In this document: piece by piece, positions 9,177 through 17,443 of the stretch
Numbering within the stretch: position 1 is the stretch's first letter
How the letters are laid out: the number at the start of each line of letters is the position of its first letter
Origin: an uncultured Clostridia bacterium
GTDB taxonomy: Bacteria; Bacillota; Clostridia; TANB77; CAG-508
Reading direction: 5' to 3'
Assembly (NCBI GenBank): GCA_934169575.1
Contig: CAKPOA010000002.1
Span: forward strand, 1-64,000
Length of the DNA stretch: 64,000 nt
Program-made: the position numbers and the translations under genes
The notes under the pieces: model-generated
What the model was told of the DNA's origin: nothing
The model's input: the letters and a program-made list of their open reading frames with translations, nothing else
Databases searched by the model: none

Positions 9177-9325
9177 ATTTTTCGCTCCTTTTTATATTTA
9201 TTTCATATAGATTGTAACCTTTTTTATACTAAATGTCAATGTTTTTATTATAATATTTAGATTTTACTCACTCGAAAATATAAAATTTAGAAGGATGACT
9301 TATTAAAAAATAAAGTTAAAAACCA

Positions 9326-9378
9326 AATACTCCCATATAAAAAATCTTAATACATAAGATTCTTATATGGAAGGTATT
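9326..9378. repeat. long imperfect inverted repeat
   Basis: Two arms of about 24 bases with few mismatches (left core CCCATATAAAAAATCTTA, right core TAAGATTCTTATATGG) around a 5-base loop. It overlaps the end of the nuclease/transposase relic at 9363-9488. It may be a terminator or the end of the former element. Confidence 0.5.
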
Positions 9379-9488
9379 TTTACCAACTCCTTTTCTTCAT
9401 CATCTAAAAATAGGAGCCATTGCTCTATTTTATTGTCAATATTCTTATGCATTTTTCTAAACTTAGAAATTTCTATAAACCACCATTC
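9363..9488 (-). pseudogene. 3' fragment of an Rpn-type PD-(D/E)XK nuclease/transposase
   Basis: An open frame of 41 codons without a start, ending at a TAA, reads EWWFIEISKFRKMHKNIDN followed by KIEQWLLFLDDEEKEL. The KFRKMxxNIDNKxEQWLLFLD pattern is characteristic of the Rpn/PDDEXK_2 family of recombination-promoting nucleases (putative transposases) common in clostridia. Everything upstream of it is missing. The assignment rests on recognition of this motif. Confidence 0.5.
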
Positions 9489-9495
9489 GATATTA

Positions 9496-10200
9496 TCAAT
9501 AACAAATTTTTTCTATTAATTCTTGATATTCATTAATTAGTTTTTGGTTATCAAAAACTATATCTTCACCATCTATTTCCCATTTTCCCTTATTTTTCAC
9601 TAAGAAATCTATAATATCTTCAGAATTATTCATAACATCAATAATTTCATTTATTGAATTTTCAACAGTTTTATCTGCTTTTTCTTTTTCAATATCACCA
9701 ACTAATTCATTTCTGTAAAGTTCAATGTAATAATCATCTAAATTTTTATCATCTATATATGACATAATTTTTTCTTCTGTTAAAAATTCATTGTATTTTG
9801 AAGTACACTCAGCTAGTTTGTCTGAATAATTTTTTAAAAGTTCTTTAGTTTCTTTAAAATCAGGTCCATCATTCTTATAATTTTCTGCAGATAATGCTTT
9901 TACAATTCTTTCATCATCAAATATCTCTGTTATTTCGTGAGTATTATTTAAAAAATCTTTCATATATTGTTTAAAAGCTTTTTCAACTACTGCATAATCT
10001 TTTTTAGTAACTGTTTGGTCAAGCCTTTTATTAATTTCATCCAAATTGCTCATATCCTCATAATTTATCATATTAGATATATCATCTAATTCTATTTTTA
10101 AATTATCTTCTTGTTTTAAATCTTGATATACACTATATCCAATTATTCCTGCTAATATTGCAATTATCAAAATAATTATTATTATAATTTTCTTTTTCAT
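9496..10200 (-). CDS. membrane-anchored hypothetical protein
   Basis: 234 residues: a lysine-rich start, one hydrophobic helix (about 4-24, Ile-rich), then an acidic, almost entirely helical exported domain with no cysteine lipobox. I do not recognise the family. The N-in topology places the domain outside the membrane. Its start codon is 15 bases downstream of the flavin-reductase stop, so both are probably one transcript. No catalytic motif is visible. Confidence 0.7.
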   Translation of the reverse strand: MKKKIIIIIILIIAILAGIIGYSVYQDLKQEDNLKIELDDISNMINYEDMSNLDEINKRLDQTVTKKDYAVVEKAFKQYMKDFLNNTHEITEIFDDERIVKALSAENYKNDGPDFKETKELLKNYSDKLAECTSKYNEFLTEEKIMSYIDDKNLDDYYIELYRNELVGDIEKEKADKTVENSINEIIDVMNNSEDIIDFLVKNKGKWEIDGEDIVFDNQKLINEYQELIEKICY

Positions 10201-10214
10201 CTAAACTACTCCTT

Positions 10215-10778
10215 TTATTTTTTCTTTTTAACTGAAAATCCAAATTTTCCTATTTTTTCTCCTTGTGTATAATATCCACCATTTTGATATGAAATCAAAT
10301 CACATTTTGAAATATCAAATGCACCATTTTCATCAATAAATTTTTCATCTGCATCAATAGAAAGAACATCAGCAACAAACATATGATGTGTACCAAGTTC
10401 TCTTATTTCTTTTACCTTACATTCAATAGAAACTGGAGATTCTTTAATTAATGGACAGTTAACAAAATTTGCTTTTTCTTTTGTTAAATTCATTTCTTTA
10501 AATTTATCATATTTTTCTCCACTCCTACAGCCACACCAGTCTGTAGCTTTAGCTAAATCCTTTGTTGTTAGATTTATAACAAATTCACCTTGATTTTTTA
10601 TAATTTCATATGAATATCTATTTGGTCTTACAGAAATATAAACCATAGCAGGATCAGTATTTAAAACTCCTGTCCATGCAACTGTAATAATATTTGATTT
10701 TTCAAAATCACCACATGATACCATAACAGCTGGTATTGGGTATATGAATGTGCCTGGTTTCCACATAGTTTTACTCAT
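10215..10778 (-). CDS. flavin reductase-like FMN-binding protein
   Basis: 187 residues from the ATG at 10776-10778, which has GGAGG 7 bases upstream; an ATG two codons earlier is too close to that site. The sequence WKPGTFIYPIPAVMVSCGD, the NIITVAWTGVLNTDPAMVYISV block and GEFVINLTT match the flavin reductase/flavoredoxin split-barrel family, which binds FMN and transfers electrons between NAD(P)H or redox partners and flavin. Substrate and partner are not evident. It is transcribed with the anchored protein downstream, and repeat copy 1 lies about 110 bases upstream. Confidence 0.85.
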   Translation of the reverse strand: MSKTMWKPGTFIYPIPAVMVSCGDFEKSNIITVAWTGVLNTDPAMVYISVRPNRYSYEIIKNQGEFVINLTTKDLAKATDWCGCRSGEKYDKFKEMNLTKEKANFVNCPLIKESPVSIECKVKEIRELGTHHMFVADVLSIDADEKFIDENGAFDISKCDLISYQNGGYYTQGEKIGKFGFSVKKKK

Positions 10779-10887
10779 AAGCATACCTCCTATATTAATA
10801 TATTATTTAAAAAATAATATATTACAAACTTTAAATTATTTAACTGCAATTAATTCTACTAGTTAGCTAATTTAAATCCATTACTTG

Positions 10888-11028
10888 GATATTTATATTG
10901 TATTATTTTTAATACTGCGTAAGCGATCAAACGAGCAATGCGAGTGCGATTGGAGCAATTTTCATTATATTATTTTTAATATGGAAATTGCGACTGCAAA
11001 GTATTAAAAATAATACAATATAAATATC
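10888..11028 (+). repeat. interspersed palindromic repeat, copy 1
   Basis: 141 bp. The conserved core (about 10914-11002) begins ACTGCGTAAGCGATCAAACG and ends GAAATTGCGACTGCAAAGT; it is flanked by a perfect 29-bp inverted repeat (10888-10916 with 11000-11028). Inside, GCAATTTTC and GGAAATTGC form a second stem. It starts 17 bases past the trmB stop. The other copies are at 22889, 51251 and 61324. Confidence 0.9.
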
Positions 11029-11044
11029 AAGAATTACATTATAG

Positions 11045-11713
11045 CTAAATGTATGCAATTAATGCTTTTATTTTTATTCCTTGTTCTGAAAACATTTTTT
11101 CATGTTCTGTAATAACATTTTCAATATCTTCAAAAAAATTAGTTTCAGAATGTAAATCATATGATTTTTTATATATTTTAAAACCAGCTTCTTCAAAATA
11201 ATTTAAACTTGAATTAAATAAATCATCATCATCTGTTTTAAAATATATTTTGCCATTTGGTTTCAAAAAAGTTTTGTACTTTTCTAATTGCCTTGTGTGT
11301 GTTAAACGTTTTTTTCTATGTTTTCCTTTAGGCCAAGGATTACAAAAATTTATATAAATTCTTTCAATTTTATCTTCATCACTTATAATGTTTAAAATCC
11401 TATCAATGTCATATCTTGTTAATGCAATATTATCAATACTCAAGTTTTTTTCCTTATATACTTGTTCTACATTTCTTTTTGCTAGACCAAGCATTGCATC
11501 TATTAAATCTATTGCAATATAGTTAATATCCAAATTTTCACTTGCAAGTTTAGATATAAATTGACCTTTTCCACATCCTAATTCCAAATTAAGAGGCAAA
11601 TCTGGATTTTTAAAAAATTTTTTCCATTTGCCTCTTAACAATTCAGGATTGTCAACAAAAAAATCACTTGCCTCAAGTTCAGGTCTAGCCCATTTTTTGT
11701 ATCTAATTCTCAT
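11045..11713 (-). CDS. trmB: tRNA (guanine-N7-)-methyltransferase
   Basis: 222 residues. It makes m7G46 in tRNA using S-adenosylmethionine. The SAM-binding motif NLELGCGKGQFISKLA is at about 41-56, and the signature FCNPWPKGKHRKKRLTH is intact. Length is normal. It is the last gene of the ylxM-ffh-rpsP-khpA-rimM-trmD-rplS-trmB block, 13 bases after rplS. Copy 1 of the interspersed repeat follows directly and may act as terminator. Confidence 0.95.
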   Translation of the reverse strand: MRIRYKKWARPELEASDFFVDNPELLRGKWKKFFKNPDLPLNLELGCGKGQFISKLASENLDINYIAIDLIDAMLGLAKRNVEQVYKEKNLSIDNIALTRYDIDRILNIISDEDKIERIYINFCNPWPKGKHRKKRLTHTRQLEKYKTFLKPNGKIYFKTDDDDLFNSSLNYFEEAGFKIYKKSYDLHSETNFFEDIENVITEHEKMFSEQGIKIKALIAYI

Positions 11714-11726
11714 ATTTTTTCTCCTA

Positions 11727-12239
11727 TTATTCTGTTTTTGCTTCTTCAGCTTTTACATCTGCAGTTTCTGCAACTGGAGTTTCTTCTACTGTTGCAACTT
11801 TTTCTACAACAGGAGTTTCCTCTACTACAGGAGCTTCTTGAGTTGCTGGTTCTTCAGCAATTCCTTTTATTTCTATTTCTTTATTTTCAATTCTTGCACC
11901 AACAATTTCTTTAGTTTTTGCAGATTTACCTACTCTATCTCTTAAATAGAATAATTTAGCACGTCTAGCTTTACCTACTCTAACTAATTCAACTTTTTCA
12001 ACTAATGGTGAGTGAATTAAAAATGTTTTTTCAACTCCTACTCCATATGATGTTTTTCTAACTGTAAATGTTTTATTAATTCCTTCTCCTTGAACTTTAA
12101 TTATTATTCCTTCAAAGATCTGAATTCTTTCTTTATTTCCTTCTTTAATTCTTACATGAACTTTTACTGTATTTCCAACTTTTAAATCTGGTATTCTTGC
12201 TTTTAAGTGTTCATGTTCAATAGATTTTATAATATCCAT
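11727..12239 (-). CDS. rplS: 50S ribosomal protein L19, with C-terminal extension
   Basis: The first about 115 residues are a complete L19 ([52 protein letters not shown]). After that comes an extra tail of about 50 residues of low complexity, rich in Glu, Val, Thr, Pro and Ala, with repeats of the type VEETPVVE. L19 usually ends near residue 115, so this is a disordered addition. It sits between trmD and trmB. Confidence 0.95.
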   Translation of the reverse strand: MDIIKSIEHEHLKARIPDLKVGNTVKVHVRIKEGNKERIQIFEGIIIKVQGEGINKTFTVRKTSYGVGVEKTFLIHSPLVEKVELVRVGKARRAKLFYLRDRVGKSAKTKEIVGARIENKEIEIKGIAEEPATQEAPVVEETPVVEKVATVEETPVAETADVKAEEAKTE

Positions 12240-12284
12240 TTTAATCCTCCTTTTTGATTTTGAGCGGTGCTTAAAACAGCACTT
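12240..12284 (-). promoter_or_regulatory. small hairpin upstream of rplS
   Basis: The 45-base spacer between trmD and rplS holds a short stem (GTGCT/AGCAC around GTTTTA on the minus strand). L19 leaders exist in Firmicutes, but this one is too small for me to assign to that family. Confidence 0.25.
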
Positions 12285-12947
12285 CTATTTTAAAATATCA
12301 GGTCTTTTTTTAGATGTATTTTCTATAGATTTTTGTTTTCTCCATTTTTCAATATTTGCATGATGTCCAGAAACTAATATCTCAGGAACTTTTACTCCTT
12401 CAAAAATCTCTGGTCTTGTATATTGAGGATATTCTAATAGCCTATTTGAAAATGATTCTTCTTTGCGAGATTCTGAAGAAATCACACCTTCTGTATATCT
12501 TGATACAGAATCAATTAAAATCATTGCAGGCAATTCTCCACCAGTTACAACATAATCACCAATTGATATTTCCTCATCAACAATTTTATCTAATACTCTT
12601 TGATCTATTCCTTCATAATGTCCACAAAGAATTATTAAATGTTGCTCTTTTGATAATTCTTCAACTTTTTTCTGTTCAAGTTTATTCCCTTGTGGTGACA
12701 TATATATAACTTTTGCATTTTCACTTTTCACAGATTTATATGCATCATATACTACATCTGGTCTAATTACCATTCCTGCACCACCACCATATGGAGTATC
12801 ATCAACTTTTTTATGTTTATCTTTTGAAAAATCTCTTATATTTACCAAATTTATGTCTATAAGTTTTTTTTCAATTGCTTTTCCTATAATACTCATTTTA
12901 AGTGGTTCAAACATTTCAGGAAAAAGTGTTAAAACATCAAATTTCAT
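12285..12947 (-). CDS. trmD: tRNA (guanine-N1-)-methyltransferase
   Basis: 220 residues. It makes m1G37 in tRNA, which keeps the reading frame. The SPOUT trefoil-knot signature is clear: LCGHYEGIDQRV, then EISIGDYVVTGGELPAM. The early DDTPYGGGAGMV loop is also present. Its ATG overlaps the rimM stop by one base (TAATG), so translation is coupled. Standard place between rimM and rplS. Confidence 0.97.
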   Translation of the reverse strand: MKFDVLTLFPEMFEPLKMSIIGKAIEKKLIDINLVNIRDFSKDKHKKVDDTPYGGGAGMVIRPDVVYDAYKSVKSENAKVIYMSPQGNKLEQKKVEELSKEQHLIILCGHYEGIDQRVLDKIVDEEISIGDYVVTGGELPAMILIDSVSRYTEGVISSESRKEESFSNRLLEYPQYTRPEIFEGVKVPEILVSGHHANIEKWRKQKSIENTSKKRPDILK

Positions 12948-13450
12948 TAAACTAATCCTTTCAATAAATGTACTATTATTTTTTTATTTTCTATATCTAC
13001 ATTTTTTATTACATCAGGTATTCCTGGTAATAATATAGATTTTCCGATTTCATTTTTCACAACATATATATCATTACTTCCAGTATTATAAATATCTTCA
13101 AGTATTCCTAATTTTTCGCCTTCATCTGAATATACTTCAGATTCAAGTAAATCAACTATAAAATATGTACCTTCTTCAAGTGGTATAGCATCTTTTCTAT
13201 CTATTTCTAAATAGGCATTTTTTAAACTTTCTGCTTGTTCAACAGTTTCTATACCTTTGAATTTTAATAATACCATGTTTTTATGATATTTTACTTCTTC
13301 TATTTCATACTGTTTAATTTCTTTTCTAATTTTTATATACACTGTTTCCAAATCATCAAATCTTGTTATATCATTTACCCATGGTTTTACTTTTACAAAA
13401 CCTCTTATTCCAAATGTATTAACTATTTGACCTATTTCTAAATTTTTCAT
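12947..13450 (-). CDS. rimM: 16S rRNA processing protein RimM
   Basis: 167 residues with an N-terminal RimM beta-barrel (IGQIVNTFGIRGFVKVKPWV) and a C-terminal PRC-barrel ending in LLPGIPDVIKNVDIENKKI. RimM binds S19 and helps 30S head maturation. It lies between khpA and trmD as in other Firmicutes. Confidence 0.95.
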   Translation of the reverse strand: MKNLEIGQIVNTFGIRGFVKVKPWVNDITRFDDLETVYIKIRKEIKQYEIEEVKYHKNMVLLKFKGIETVEQAESLKNAYLEIDRKDAIPLEEGTYFIVDLLESEVYSDEGEKLGILEDIYNTGSNDIYVVKNEIGKSILLPGIPDVIKNVDIENKKIIVHLLKGLV

Positions 13451-13473
13451 TTAATCCTCCATAGCTTTAAAAA

Positions 13474-13713
13474 CTATCCTATAAATTCTATAGTAACCTT
13501 TTTTTGTTCTTTTGCAGCTATAGCTTTCATAATTGTTCTGATTGAACTTGCAATTTTTCCTTGCTTACCAATAATTTTTCCCATATCATTTTCAGATACT
13601 TTTATTTCAAAAACTATTGATTTTTCTCCTGCTATTTCATTTATTGAAACTTCAGATTTATCTTCAACTAAACTTTCTATAATAGTTTGTAAAATTTCTT
13701 TCATCTTGCTCAT
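13474..13713 (-). CDS. khpA: KH-domain RNA-binding protein
   Basis: 79 residues consisting of one KH domain. The GxxG loop is visible as GKIIGKQGKIASSIRTIMKA. Members (YlqC/KhpA) pair with KhpB/Jag to bind small RNAs and affect cell division in Gram-positives. Its position between rpsP and rimM is typical and supports the name. Confidence 0.92.
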   Translation of the reverse strand: MSKMKEILQTIIESLVEDKSEVSINEIAGEKSIVFEIKVSENDMGKIIGKQGKIASSIRTIMKAIAAKEQKKVTIEFIG

Positions 13714-13735
13714 CCTTTCTCTAATGTATTTAGAC

Positions 13736-13969
13736 TTATTTTGCTTTTTCTATTAAAGCTTTAACTGTATCTGTTGGTTTTGCACCATTTTTAATCCATT
13801 TTTCTACTTTTTCTTTGTCTAATACTATTGTTGATGGTTCAGTCATTGGATTATATGTACCTATTTGTTCTATAATTCTTCCATCTCTTGGAGATTTTGA
13901 ATCTGCAACTACTATGTGATAAAATGGAGCTTTTTTCTTTCCAAATCTTTGTAATCTTATTTTTACCAT
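13736..13969 (-). CDS. rpsP: 30S ribosomal protein S16
   Basis: 77 residues starting [20 protein letters not shown]; the ATG at 13967-13969 has GGAGG 9 bases upstream, and an in-frame GTG three codons earlier is too close to that site. The segment [17 protein letters not shown] is the S16 signature. It follows ffh with a 45-base spacer. Confidence 0.97.
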   Translation of the reverse strand: MVKIRLQRFGKKKAPFYHIVVADSKSPRDGRIIEQIGTYNPMTEPSTIVLDKEKVEKWIKNGAKPTDTVKALIEKAK

Positions 13970-14014
13970 TATGTTCACCTCCTATAAATCAAGATATTTA
14001 TATTAAAAAATTAA

Positions 14015-15361
14015 TTACATCATATCTTTTAGTTTATCAAGATCCATGCCTTTCATCATTTTCTTCATATTGCCTTTATTGTTCATTTTTTTCATCATTT
14101 TTTGTGTCATTTCAAATGTTTGCATAAATTTATTGATATCACTAACTTGTGTACCACTTCCATTTGCGATACGTTTTCTTCTACTTCCATTTAATATTTT
14201 TGGGTTTGCTCTTTCCTTAGCACTCATTGAATTTATCATCGCTTCAATTTTATCAAATTCTTTATCATCAACTTTTAAATCACCATATTTGCTCATTCCA
14301 GGTATCATTTTTAATACTGATGAAAATGATCCCATTTTCTTTATTTGTTTTAGTTGTGCTAAATAATCATTTAAATCAAACCTATTTTTTCTTAATTGTT
14401 TTTCTAGTTTTTCTGCTTCTTCTAAATCAAGTGTTTGTTCTGCTTTTTCAATTATTGAAAGCACATCTCCCATTCCCAAAATTCTTGATGCCATTCTGTC
14501 TGGATGAAATACTTCAAGTTCACTTAATTTTTCACCAACACCTATAAATTTTATTGGAGCTCCTGTAACTTTTTTTACAGATAATGCTGCACCACCTCTT
14601 GTATCACCATCAAGTTTTGTTAATATAACTCCATCAATTCCAACTTCAGTGTTAAAGGTTTCTGCTACATTTACTGCATCTTGACCTGTCATACTATCTA
14701 CTACAAGCAAAATTTCGTGTGGTTTTACAGATTTTTTTACATTCTGCAATTCTTCCATTAATTCATTATCTATATGTAGTCTTCCCGCAGTATCAAGAAT
14801 TATAACATCATTTAATTTTGATATTGCAACATTTATTGCTCTTTTTGCAATTGCTACTACATCTTTTGAATTTTCTTCAGAATATACAGGTATATTTAAT
14901 TGACCACCAACTACTTGTAATTGCTTTATTGCTGCAGGTCTATAAACATCACATGCAACAAGTAATGGCTTTTTCCCTTGTTTTCTAAGTAAATTTGCAA
15001 GCTTTCCAGCTGTTGTTGTTTTTCCTGAACCTTGCAAGCCAACAAGCATTATTATTGTAGGTGGGTTTGGTGATATATTAAGCTTACTTTCTGTGCCACC
15101 TAGTAATTGAACTAATTCATCTTTTACTATTTTTACTACCTGTTCTCCTGGTTTTAAAGATTTCATTACTTCTTGACCTAGTGCTTTTTCTTGTATATTT
15201 GATATAAATTCTTTTACGATTTTATAATTTACATCTGCTTCTAGTAATGCAAGTTTTACTTCTCTTAACATTTCTTTCATATTGCTTTCTGTAATTCTTG
15301 CTTCACCTTTCATTTTTCTTGTTATTTCCTGTAATCTGGAAGATAATCCTTCAAATGCCAT
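14015..15361 (-). CDS. ffh: signal recognition particle GTPase Ffh
   Basis: 448 residues: an N-domain helical bundle, a G-domain with GLQGSGKTTTAGKLA (P-loop), DTAGRL and TKLDGDTRGG, and a methionine-rich M-domain ending MKKMNNKGNMKKMMKG that binds signal peptides and the SRP RNA. It targets nascent membrane proteins to SecYEG. It is coupled to ylxM upstream (18-base gap) and starts a block that continues into rpsP. Confidence 0.98.
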   Translation of the reverse strand: MAFEGLSSRLQEITRKMKGEARITESNMKEMLREVKLALLEADVNYKIVKEFISNIQEKALGQEVMKSLKPGEQVVKIVKDELVQLLGGTESKLNISPNPPTIIMLVGLQGSGKTTTAGKLANLLRKQGKKPLLVACDVYRPAAIKQLQVVGGQLNIPVYSEENSKDVVAIAKRAINVAISKLNDVIILDTAGRLHIDNELMEELQNVKKSVKPHEILLVVDSMTGQDAVNVAETFNTEVGIDGVILTKLDGDTRGGAALSVKKVTGAPIKFIGVGEKLSELEVFHPDRMASRILGMGDVLSIIEKAEQTLDLEEAEKLEKQLRKNRFDLNDYLAQLKQIKKMGSFSSVLKMIPGMSKYGDLKVDDKEFDKIEAMINSMSAKERANPKILNGSRRKRIANGSGTQVSDINKFMQTFEMTQKMMKKMNNKGNMKKMMKGMDLDKLKDMM

Positions 15362-15379
15362 CTTTTACCTCCACTTATC

Positions 15380-15706
15380 TTAAAAATCTAATTGAGCTTC
15401 TATATTTTTTATTATGTCTGGTTCTATGTTTTTTTGTTTTAGTTTTTCTAATTGTTTTTTTATTTCTTGTTGCTTTTTCATTATTTGCAAGTTTTTTTCA
15501 AGCTCTTCTAATTTTTCTTTTGATTGCATTAGCATTCTGCTTGTTGCTTGTCTTGATATTTTTTTGTTATTTGCTATTTCTGTTACTCCTAAATCTTGGT
15601 TACAATAATAGTCCATATATTCATATTGTTTTTCTGTTAAAATGTTTTTATATATGTCTAATAATATACTTAATCTCACTTTTCCTTTCATTATATCTTT
15701 TTCCAT
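15380..15706 (-). CDS. ylxM: YlxM-family SRP accessory protein
   Basis: 108 residues with a sigma-70 region 4-like helix-turn-helix (EIANNKKISRQATSRMLMQS) and a coiled C-terminal half. YlxM homologues are encoded directly before ffh and interact with the SRP pathway in streptococci. First gene of the operon, preceded by a good promoter at 15755-15783. Confidence 0.92.
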   Translation of the reverse strand: MEKDIMKGKVRLSILLDIYKNILTEKQYEYMDYYCNQDLGVTEIANNKKISRQATSRMLMQSKEKLEELEKNLQIMKKQQEIKKQLEKLKQKNIEPDIIKNIEAQLDF

Positions 15707-15754
15707 TTTTATAACATTCCTTTCACAATACGAACTTTTTTGTAATACTAATAT

Positions 15755-15783
15755 AGTTTACACTTTTTTTTCATATTTGTCAA
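15755..15783 (-). promoter_or_regulatory. SigA promoter of the ylxM-ffh operon
   Basis: On the minus strand TTGACA (15778-15783) and TAAACT (15755-15760) are 17 bases apart, with the ylxM start about 50 bases further on. Confidence 0.6.
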
Positions 15784-15833
15784 TAGTTTTTTGATTTTTT
15801 TTACTAACCATACATTACATTTATTTTAGTTAT

Positions 15834-15892
15834 TACAAAATTAATGGTTCTGATACATAGAACGCACTATAATTTCCATTTCTATATGACAT
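15834..15892 (-). pseudogene. 5' stub of a TIR-domain (ThsB-like) gene
   Basis: An ATG at 15890-15892 with an intact AGAAGGA ribosome binding site opens MSYRNGNYSAFYVSEPLIL and then meets a stop. The MSYRNGNYSAFYV start is, as far as I recall, characteristic of TIR-like proteins of the ThsB type found next to macro-domain proteins in Thoeris defence loci. Everything after about residue 17 has been lost. Translational spacing to the upstream relic (13 bases after its stop) fits a former operon. Confidence 0.45.
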
Positions 15893-15905
15893 AATTATTC
15901 CTTCT

Positions 15906-16375
15906 TTATTTATTTTTGCATATAGCAACTTTATTTTTTTCTTTATTATAAATAATAATATTTATTTTTCCATGTATAGTTTTAGATAATACTAATGGTT
16001 TATCGAATTTGCTAATATCATCATCTACAATTGTATCAAAACATGTATTTACTGGAATAACAACTATTATTTTATTATTTTTTTATCTTTATTAAAAGCT
16101 ATTTTCATAATATCGGCATACCCAACTTTAATTGTACCATTTCCTTTTTTCCATATTGTCACTTCTTTTTTTATTAAGCATATATATATAATAGCCAAAG
16201 TTACTGATAATACAAATATTAGTATTAATATTGATATTCTGCAATTTATTGAATTTATGCCTAAATCTGCCCACGATATAAAAGTTAATATTATTGTTAA
16301 TATAGTATATAAACTACTCGCAATCTTTACTGTTGTTTCGTAAATAATTTTGAAATTTAATTTTATTGTTTCTGT
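15906..16375 (-). pseudogene. decayed two-helix macro-domain protein (ThsA type II-like)
   Basis: Two frames add up to one former protein. The upstream frame (about 16095-16360, no start codon left) has two membrane helices with the motif FISWADLGIN between them, then VTIWKKGNGTIKVGYADIMK. After a frameshift near an A-run (about 16070-16095) the frame continues KIIVVIPVNTCFDTIVDDDI and KPLVLSKTIHGKI, and it stops at 15906. Two helices plus a macro-like domain of this kind (DUF6430) is the effector architecture of type II Thoeris. Assignment is by motif recognition. Confidence 0.5.
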
Positions 16376-16425
16376 TTTTTATCACCTCTCTTTCAACATT
16401 TACTTGATTTCTCTTTTTGTTATTT

Positions 16426-16890
16426 TCATTTTCTATTTGTAATGTACTTTTGGTTTCTATTCTTTGGTTGTTCAGGTATTGTCATTTTTAATTTTTCATC
16501 TTTTAAAAGTGGATTAATATATTTTTCTCTAAAACTTCTTGCATTTTTATATCCACAATATTCAAGTATCTCTTTTAAACTTCTTGCTTCATTACAAAAG
16601 TCAAGTATAAAATTTTCTTGTGCATTTCTTGTGCGTTTCTTGTGTGTTTCTTGTGCGTTTTCTTGTGTACTTTTATTTTCTTGTGTTAAATCAAATAATT
16701 CTTCATCTGTTTTTCTATAAAATATAACTGTAAATCCACTTTTTTTAATTTTAAATTCAACTTTTACATTTTCAGCTTTACATTCATCAGTTATTCTTTT
16801 AAATCCAGAGCCCCATTTTTCAATATCTTTTGATAAATACAAAGTATTTGCAATTAATGGATTTCGTGGCATAGAGCCTTCGTATATTTT
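16426..16890 (-). pseudogene. C-terminal fragment of an AlbA_2/RecG-like regulator
   Basis: The segment GSMPRNPLIANTLYLSKDIE followed by KWGSGFKRITDECK is the end of the ATP-binding region of AlbA_2-type (divergent Schlafen) transcriptional regulators. A polar stretch with TQEN/AQE repeats (from about 10-bp tandem DNA repeats at 16617-16685) follows, then a winged-helix-like tail. About 60% of the family length, including the AlbA_2 domain, is missing, and the first 25 codons of the open frame (up to 16959) are unrelated noise. Confidence 0.6.
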
Positions 16891-17019
16891 CATCATACAT
16901 TTTAAGTTGACTAAAATCATATTTAAGGTCATTATAGCATTAAATATTTTTATGGTCATACTTTTTTCGACAAAATTTGATTTTATTTTTTTACATTTTT
17001 GTTACATTTTAGAAAACAG

Positions 17020-17052
17020 CAAAAAAATCGCTTTATTCAAAACGATTTTTCT
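17020..17052 (-). terminator. terminator of spoIIID
   Basis: The stem AAAAATCG/CGATTTTT with a T-run on the minus strand lies 6 bases past the spoIIID stop codon. Confidence 0.65.
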
Positions 17053-17057
17053 TTTTT

Positions 17058-17321
17058 CTAATTATTTTTATGTTGATTAATATATTTAAGTTTAGTAGCC
17101 ATCCCTCCTCTTATATGTCTTTCAGATTTATTTTCATCTAGTACTTCTCTCACTTCTTTAGCTAAAGCTGGGTTAATTTTTAAAAGACGTTCAGATACAT
17201 CTTTGTGTACTGTACTTTTACTTATACCAAAAGTTTTTGCTGTACTTCTTACTGTTTCTTTTGTTTCAATTATATAATGTGCCAATTTAACTGCACGTTC
17301 TTCTATTAATATTCCTTTCAT
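17058..17321 (-). CDS. spoIIID: sporulation transcriptional regulator SpoIIID
   Basis: 87 residues, the normal length. The helix-turn-helix TVRSTAKTFGISKSTVHKDV and the segment ERLLKINPALAKEVREVLD are characteristic. SpoIIID is a mother-cell DNA-binding protein that activates and represses genes during engulfment, acting with SigE. It is divergent from yabG and has its own terminator. Confidence 0.96.
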   Translation of the reverse strand: MKGILIEERAVKLAHYIIETKETVRSTAKTFGISKSTVHKDVSERLLKINPALAKEVREVLDENKSERHIRGGMATKLKYINQHKNN

Positions 17322-17390
17322 ATATTGCCCCCATACAATTAGTTTTGTTTAATTGTATTCACAAAACAATGTCTTAGAACTTTTACTCAC

Positions 17391-17416
17391 TAAATCCTAA
17401 AATTCGACATAAAATA
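17391..17416 (+). promoter_or_regulatory. candidate SigK/SigE-type promoter of yabG
   Basis: CATAAAATA (17408-17416) matches the SigK -10 pattern CATAnnnTA, and an AC dinucleotide lies 17 bases upstream. In Bacillus subtilis yabG is SigK-dependent. The motif is short, so this is suggestive only. Confidence 0.35.
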
Positions 17417-17443
17417 TATTATACTCCATCTGGAGGTGACAAT

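Noticed and set aside
10888..11028. Interspersed repeats as tRNA or riboswitch genes
   Set aside because: No cloverleaf, no CCA end and no known riboswitch core; orientation relative to neighbouring genes is not consistent, so a repeat element fits better.
15720..15833. Further exons of the TIR-like gene downstream of its stub
   Set aside because: All three minus-strand frames contain early stops and no TIR motif; the region also holds the ylxM promoter.
16617..16685. Short tandem repeats as a possible CRISPR array
   Set aside because: Repeat unit is about 10 bp, without spacers, and lies in a coding fragment (TQEN/AQE repeats).
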